Assembly (NCBI RefSeq): GCF_050908995.1
Contig: NW_027484943.1
Coordinates: 1 to 64,000 of the forward strand
Origin: Andrena cerasifolii
Lineage: Eukaryota > Arthropoda > Insecta > Hymenoptera > Andrenidae
DNA length: 64,000 nt
Direction of reading: 5' to 3'
The notes beneath the pieces are model-generated. The model was given only the letters and a program-made list of their open reading frames with translations. It ran no database searches and had not been told where the DNA came from. Made by a program: the position numbers and the translations under genes. Position 1 is the first letter of the stretch; each line of letters opens with the position of its first letter. Positions 59,101 to 64,000 of the stretch are shown here, piece after piece.

Positions 59101-59473
59101 TCGAAAATTCTGCGTCTCTTCGTTAAACAGTCACTGTCTCGAAACACCTGCGCCACTTCTCACTCTTTGATTTGCTCTCCAGAGACTTTACTTTTTTCCA
59201 TCTCTTTCGACGGCATGTTGTCCTGTTACAAAGCTCAATTTTGTGTATTCTCGAAATTTTCGCCAGATTTTGGCCAATATATCAGGAGAAAATGAAGTGG
59301 AAAGAGGTATACTAAATTTCAGCTTCAAAGGCATCGCCTTAAAGTTGCAAATAAGAGGCGCAGGCCTTTCAAGAGGCGTTCGAAAATTCTGCGTCTCTTC
59401 GTTAAACAGTCACTGTCTCGATACATCTGCGCCACTTCTTGCTCTTTGATTTGCTCTCTGGAGACGTTACTTT
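56127..59473. repeat. X-C then J-I-K-G-F-X-C-D-H-D' (12 monomers)
   Basis: Units at 56127 (X), 56406 (C, one base short at TTGTGCATCTC), 56684 (J), 56963 (I), 57242 (K), 57521 (G), 57800 (F), 58079 (X), 58358 (C), 58637 (D), 58916 (H) and 59195 (D'). From 56684 to 59194 it matches the module at 36888-39398. Private changes include GAGAAAGTGAAG in G, TTTCAGTTTC in X and GTATACTGAAT in H. Confidence 0.9.
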
Positions 59474-60309
59474 GTGCCATCTCTTTCGACGGCATGTTCT
59501 CCTGTTACAAAGCCCAATTTTGTGCATTCTGAAAATTTTCGCCAGATTTTGGCCAATATATCAGGAGAACATGAAGTGGAAAGAGGTATACTAAATTTCA
59601 GCTTCAAAGGCATCGCCTTAAAGTTGCAAATAAGAGGCGCAGGCCTTTCAAGAGGCGTTCGAAATTCTGCGTCTCGTTGTTAAACAATCACTGTCTCGAA
59701 ACACTTGCGCCACTTCTCGCTCTTTGATTTGCTCTCCAGAGACGTTACTTTGTTCCATCTCTTTCGACGGCATATTCTCCTGTTACAAAGCCCAATTTTG
59801 TGCATTCTGAAAATTTTCGCCAGATTTTGGCCAATATATCAGGAGAAAATGAAGTGGAAAGAGGTATACTAAATTTCAGCTTCGAAGGCATCGCCTTGAA
59901 GTTGCAAATATGAGGCGCAGGCGTTTCAAGAGGCGTTCGAAAATTCTGCGTCTCGTTGTTAAACAATCACTGTCTCGAAACACCTGCGCCACTTCTCGCT
60001 CTTTGATTTGCTCTCCAGAGACGTTACTTTGTTCCATCTCTTTCGACGGCATGTTGTCCTGTTACAAAGCACAATTTTGTGTATTCTCGAAATTTTCGCC
60101 AGGTTTTGGCCAATATATCAGGAGAACATGAAGTCAAAAGAGGTATACTAAATTTCAGCTTCATAGGCATCGCCTTAAAGTTGCAAATCAGAGGCGCAGG
60201 CCTTTCAAGAGGCGTTCGAAAATTCTGCGTCTCTTCGTTAAACAGTCACTGTCTCGATACATCTGCGCCACTTCTTGCTCTTTGATTTGCTCTCTGGAGA
60301 CGTTACTTT
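59474..60309. repeat. A'-B'-E trimer, fourth occurrence (836 bp)
   Basis: Units 59474 (GTTCGAAATTCTG, one A short), 59752 (ATATGAG, with CTTCGAAGGC, CTTGAAG and GGCGTTTCAAG private changes) and 60031 (E). Same order and length as at 8435, 9829 and 23497, over 50 kb from the first. Confidence 0.87.
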
Positions 60310-61983
60310 GTGCCATCTCTTTCGACGGCATGTTCTCCTGTTACAAAGCCCAATTTTGTGCATTCTGAAAATTTTCGCCAGATTTTGGCCAATATATCAG
60401 GAGAACATGAAGTGGAAAGAGGTATACTAAATTTCAGCTTCAAAGGCATCGCCTTAAAGTTGCAAATAAGAGGCGCAGGCCTTTCAAGAGGCGTTAGAAA
60501 ATTCTGCGTCTCGTTGTTAAACAATCACTGTCTCGAAACACTTGCGCCACTTCTCGCTCTTTGATTTGCTCTCCAGAGACGTTACTTTGTTCCATCTCTT
60601 TCGACGGCATATTCTCCTGTTACAAAGCCCAATTTTGTGCATTCTGAAAATTTTCGCCATATTTTGGCCAATATATCAGGAGAAAATGAAGTGGAAAGAG
60701 GTATACTAAATTTCAGCTTCAAAGGCATCGCCTTAAAGTTGCAAATAAGAGGCGCAGGCCTCTCAAGAGGCGTTCGAAAATTCTGCGTCTCTTCGTTAAA
60801 CAGTCACTGTCTCGAAACATCTGCGCCACTTCTCGCTCTTTGATTTGCTCTCCGGAGACATTACTTTGTGCCATCTCTTTCGACGGCATGTTCTCCTGTT
60901 ACAAAGCCCAATTTTTTGCATTCTGAAAATTTTCGCCAGATTTTGGCCAATATATCAGGAGAACATGAAGTGGAAAGAGGTATACTAAATTTCAGCTTCA
61001 AAGGCATCGCTTAAAAGTATCAAATCAGAAGCGCAGGCCTTTCAAGAGGCGTTCGAAAATTATGCGACTCTTCGTTAAACAGTCACTGTCTCGAAACATC
61101 TGCGCCACTTCTCGCTCATTGATTTGCCATCCGGAGACGTTACTTTGTGCCATCTCTTTCGACGGCATGTTCTCCTGTTACAAAGCCCAATTCTGTGGAT
61201 TCTGAAAATTTTCGCCAGATTCTGGCCAATATATCAGGAGAAAATGAAGTGGAAAGAGGTATACTAAATTTCAGCTTCAAAGGCATCGCCTTAAAGTTGC
61301 AAATAAGAGGCGCAGGCCTCTCAAGAGGCGTTCGAAAATTCTGCGTCTCTTCGTTAAACAGTCACTGTCTCGAAACATCTGCGCCACTTCTCGCTCTTTG
61401 ATTTGCTCTCCGGAGACATTACTTTGTGCCATCTCTTTCGACGGCATGTTCTCCTGTTACAAAGCCCAATTTTGTGCATTCTGAAAATTTTCGCCAGATT
61501 TTGGCCAATATATCAGGAGAACATGAAGTGGAAAGAGGTATACTAAATTTCAGCTTCAAAGGCATCGCTTAAAAGTATCAAATCAGAAGCGCAGGCCTTT
61601 CAAGAGGCGTTCGAAAATTATGCGACTCTTCGTTAAACAGTCACTGTCTCGAAACATCTGCGCCACTTCTCGCTCATTGATTTGCCATCCGGAGACGTTA
61701 CTTTGTGCCATCTCTTTCGACGGCATGTTCTCCTGTTACAAAGCCCAATGATGTGCATTCTGAAAATTTTCGCCAGATTTTGGCCAATATATCAGGAGAA
61801 AATGAAGTGGAAAGAGGTATACTAAATTTCAGCTTCAAAGGCATCACCTTAAAGTTGCAAATAAGAGGCGCAGGCCTTTCAAGAGGCGTTCGAAAATTCT
61901 GCGTCTCTTCGTTAAACAGTCACTGTCTCGAAACACCTGCGCCACTTCTCACTCTTTGATTTGCTCTCCAGAGACTTTACTTT
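60310..61983. repeat. Third copy of the A-B-F-G-F module, ending in a C/H chimera
   Basis: Units A (60310), B (60589), F (60868), G with B-type end (61147), F (61426) and a chimera (61705). The F unit again has CCAATTTTTTGCATTC. The chimera has the C start (CCCAATGATGTGC) but continues as H (CGCCAGATTTTGG, GAGAAAATG, GGCATCACC), so one monomer length was lost between C and H. It is 1,674 bp against 1,953 bp in the other two copies. Confidence 0.9.
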
Positions 61984-64000
61984 TTTCCATCTCTTTCGAC
62001 GGCATGTTGTCCTGTTACAAAGCTCAATTTTGTGTATTCTCGAAATTTTCGCCAGATTTTGGCCAATATATCAGGAGAAAATGAAGTGGAAAGAGGTATA
62101 CTAAATTTCAGCTTCAAAGGCATCGCCTTAAAGTTGCAAATAAGAGGCGCAGGCCTTTCAAGAGGCGTTCGAAAATTCTGCGTCTCTTCGTTAAACAGTC
62201 ACTGTCTCGATACATCTGCGCCACTTCTTGCTCTTTGATTTGCTCTCTGGAGACGTTACTTTGTGCCATCTCTTTCGACGGCATGTTCTCCTGTTACAAA
62301 GCCCAATTTTGTGCATTCTGAAAATTTTCGCCAGATTTTGGCCAATATATCAGGAGAACATAAAGTGGAAAGAGGTATACTAAATTTCAGCTTCAAAGGC
62401 ATCGCCTTAAAGTTGCAAATAAGAGGCGCAGGCCTTTCAAGAGGCGTTCGAAAATTCTGCGTCTCTTCGTTAAACAGTCACTGTCTCGATACATCTGCGC
62501 CACTTCTTGCTCTTTGATTTGCTCTCTGGAGACGTTACTTTGTGCCATCTGTTTTGACGGCATGTTCTCCTGTTACAAAGCCCAATTTTGTGCATTCTGA
62601 AAATTTTCGCCAGATTTTGGCCAATATATCAGGAGAACATGAAGTGGAAAGAGGTATACTAAATTTCAGCTTCAAAGGCATCGCCTTAAAGTTGCAAATA
62701 AGAGGCGCAGGCCTCTCAAGAGGCGTTCGAAAATTCTGCGTCTCTTCGTTAAACAGTCACTGTCTCGAAACATCTGCGCCACTTCTCGCTCTTTGATTTG
62801 CTCTCCGGAGACATTACTTTGTGCCATCTCTTTCGACGGCATGTTCTCCTGTTACAAAGCCCAATTTTGTGCATTCTGAAAATTTTCGCCAGATTTTGGC
62901 CAATATATCAGGAGAACATGAAGTGGAAAGAGGTATACTAAATTTCAGCTTCAAAGGCATCGCCTTAAAGTTGCAAATAAGAGGCGCAGGCCTTTCAAGA
63001 GGCGTTCGAAAATTCTGCGTCTCTTCGTTAATCAGTCACTGTCTCGAAATATCTGCGCCACTTCTAGCTCTTTGATTTGCTCTCCGGAGACGTTACTTTG
63101 TGCCATCTCTTTCGACGGCATGTTCTCCTGTTACAAAGCCCAATTCTGTGGATTCTGAAAATTTTCGCCAGATTTTGGCCAATATATCAGGAGAAAATGA
63201 AGTGGAAAGAGGTATACTAAATTTCAGCTTCAAAGGCATCGCCTTAAAATTGCAAATAAGAGGCGCAGGCCTTTCAAGTGGCGTTCGAAAAATCTGCGTC
63301 TCTTCGTTAATCAGTCACTGTCTCGAACATCTGCGCCACTTCTCGCTCTTTGATTTGCTCTCCGGAGACATTACTTTGTGCCATCTCTTTCGACGGCATG
63401 TTCTCCTGTTACAAAGCCCAATTTTGTGCATTCTGAAAATTTTCGCCAGATTTTGGCCAATATATCAGGAGAACATGAAGTGGAAGAGGTATACTAAATT
63501 TCAGCTTCAAAGGCATCGCTTAAAAGTATCAAATCAGAAGCGCAGGCCTTTCAAGAGGCGTTCGAAAATTATGCGACTCTTCGTTAAACAGTCACTGTCT
63601 CGAAACCATCTGCGCCACTTCTCGCTCTTTGATTTGCTCTCCGGAGACATTACTTTGTGCCATCTCTTTCGACGGCATGTTCTCCTGTTACAAAGCCCAA
63701 TTTTGTGCATTCTGAAAAATTTTCGCCAGATTTTGGCCAATATATCAGGAGAAAATGAAGTGGAAAGAGGTATACTAAATTTCAGCTTCAAAGGCATCGC
63801 CTTAAAGTTGCAAATAAGAGGCGCAGGCCTTTCAAGAGGCGTTCGAAAATTCTGCGTCTCTTCGTTAAACAGTCACTGTCTCGAAACATCTGCGCCACTT
63901 CTCGCTCATTGATTTGCCATCCGGGAGACGTTACTTGTGCCATCTCTTTCGACGGCATGTTGTCCTGTTACAAAGCACAATGATGTGCATTCTGAAAATT
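61984..64000. repeat. D'-J-I-K-G-F-X-C module running off the right edge
   Basis: Units D' (61984), J (62263), I (62542), K (62821), G (63100), F (63378), X (63657) and a partial C-type unit (63937-64000, AAAGCACAATGATGTGC). It is the third occurrence of the J-led module. The last 0.7 kb has several one-base indels; see the separate entry. Confidence 0.9.
63326..63936. other. Second cluster of one-base indels, probable consensus error
   Basis: Against sister units: a base is missing at about 63326 (CTCGAACATC), 63484 (GTGGAAGAGG) and 63935 (TTACTTGTGCC), and one is added at about 63604 (CGAAACCATC), 63715 (CTGAAAAATTTT) and 63923 (CCGGGAGAC). All but one lie in short runs of one base. They open a false 270-codon reading frame. 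The matching units at 57521-58357 lack all of them. Confidence 0.72.

Larger units (their letters stand above)
1..64000. repeat. 279-bp satellite DNA array filling the whole window
   Basis: Seen: one 279-bp unit repeats head to tail from end to end. Landmarks recur in every unit in the same order: GCCATCTCTTTCGACGGCAT, CAATATATCAGGAG, GGTATACTAAATTTCAGC, AGAGGCGCAGGC and CACTGTCTCGA. I phase each unit from the base just before TGCCATC or TTCCATC (first full unit at 69). There are 229 phased units up to 63937, all on the same strand, with 26 deleted and 3 inserted bases in total. The hand-counted consensus holds 57 G and 65 C, and 14 CpG (observed/expected about 1.05). Types differ by scattered substitutions; copies of one higher-order repeat are almost identical. 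Inference: a homogenised eukaryotic satellite, perhaps centromeric or pericentromeric. I do not recognise the family or the species. No gene is supported anywhere in it. Confidence 0.98.

Noticed and set aside
63100..63912. 270-codon open frame as a real protein gene
   Set aside because: It spans three satellite units and exists only because one-base indels near 63326, 63484, 63604 and 63715 move the frame past the usual stops. Sister units without the indels are closed.
1..64000. CRISPR array or other prokaryotic repeat locus
   Set aside because: The 279-bp unit repeats without spacers, no cas-like gene is present, and the unit size, array length and HOR layering fit eukaryotic satellite DNA.
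1..64000. Transposon, LTR or rDNA origin of the repeat
   Set aside because: I see no terminal repeats, target-site duplications, primer-binding site or coding domains, and nothing resembling rRNA. An origin from an unknown element cannot be excluded without database searches.

Overview
The whole 64 kb window is one uninterrupted, head-to-tail satellite DNA array. The monomer is 279 bp (about 44% G+C in a hand-counted consensus) and every copy lies in the same orientation. I could phase 229 monomer starts from base 69 to base 63937, plus a partial unit at each edge. The 26 deleted and 3 inserted bases that I located account exactly for the difference between 229 x 279 and the observed span. 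I see no gene, RNA gene, transposon, inversion or unique sequence. Long tandem arrays with higher-order structure point to a eukaryotic chromosome, most likely a pericentromeric, centromeric or other heterochromatic block. The sequence does not tell me which taxon.

Monomers fall into recurrent types, here named A, B, B', C, D, D', E, F, G, H, I, J, K, L, N and X; each type has an exemplar entry with its diagnostic bases. The types are arranged in higher-order repeats (HORs) whose length changes along the window. From 1.46 to 8.43 kb there are copies of 5, 7, 6 and 7 monomers. From 8.4 to 10.7 kb there are 836-bp trimers. From 10.67 to 23.5 kb the order A-B-F-G-C-D gives a 1,674-bp HOR (four copies, two expanded 8-monomer copies, one more 6-monomer copy). 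From 23.5 to 29.6 kb the order is mixed. From 29.6 to 34.9 kb a 7-monomer block occurs twice, 3,348 bp apart. From 34.7 to 38 kb a 6-monomer HOR occurs twice. From 38 to 46 kb there is an 11-monomer repeat. From 45.5 to 51 kb lies a G/F/C-rich part. From 51.1 to 56.1 kb a 9-monomer HOR occurs twice. From 56.1 to 64 kb the modules already seen at 29.6-40 kb return.

The main biology is array evolution: single-monomer gains and losses, chimeric monomers with mid-monomer junctions, and distant copies sharing private mutations. These fit unequal crossing-over and gene conversion. Many diagnostic differences are transitions at CpG sites. One monomer class carries an 8-of-9 match to the CENP-B box core, a weak but testable centromere hint.

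Two stretches (47.2-49.3 kb and 63.3-63.94 kb) hold dense one-base indels, mostly in homopolymers, absent from sister copies. They look like residual assembly or read error. A 270-codon open frame near the right edge is an artefact of such indels.
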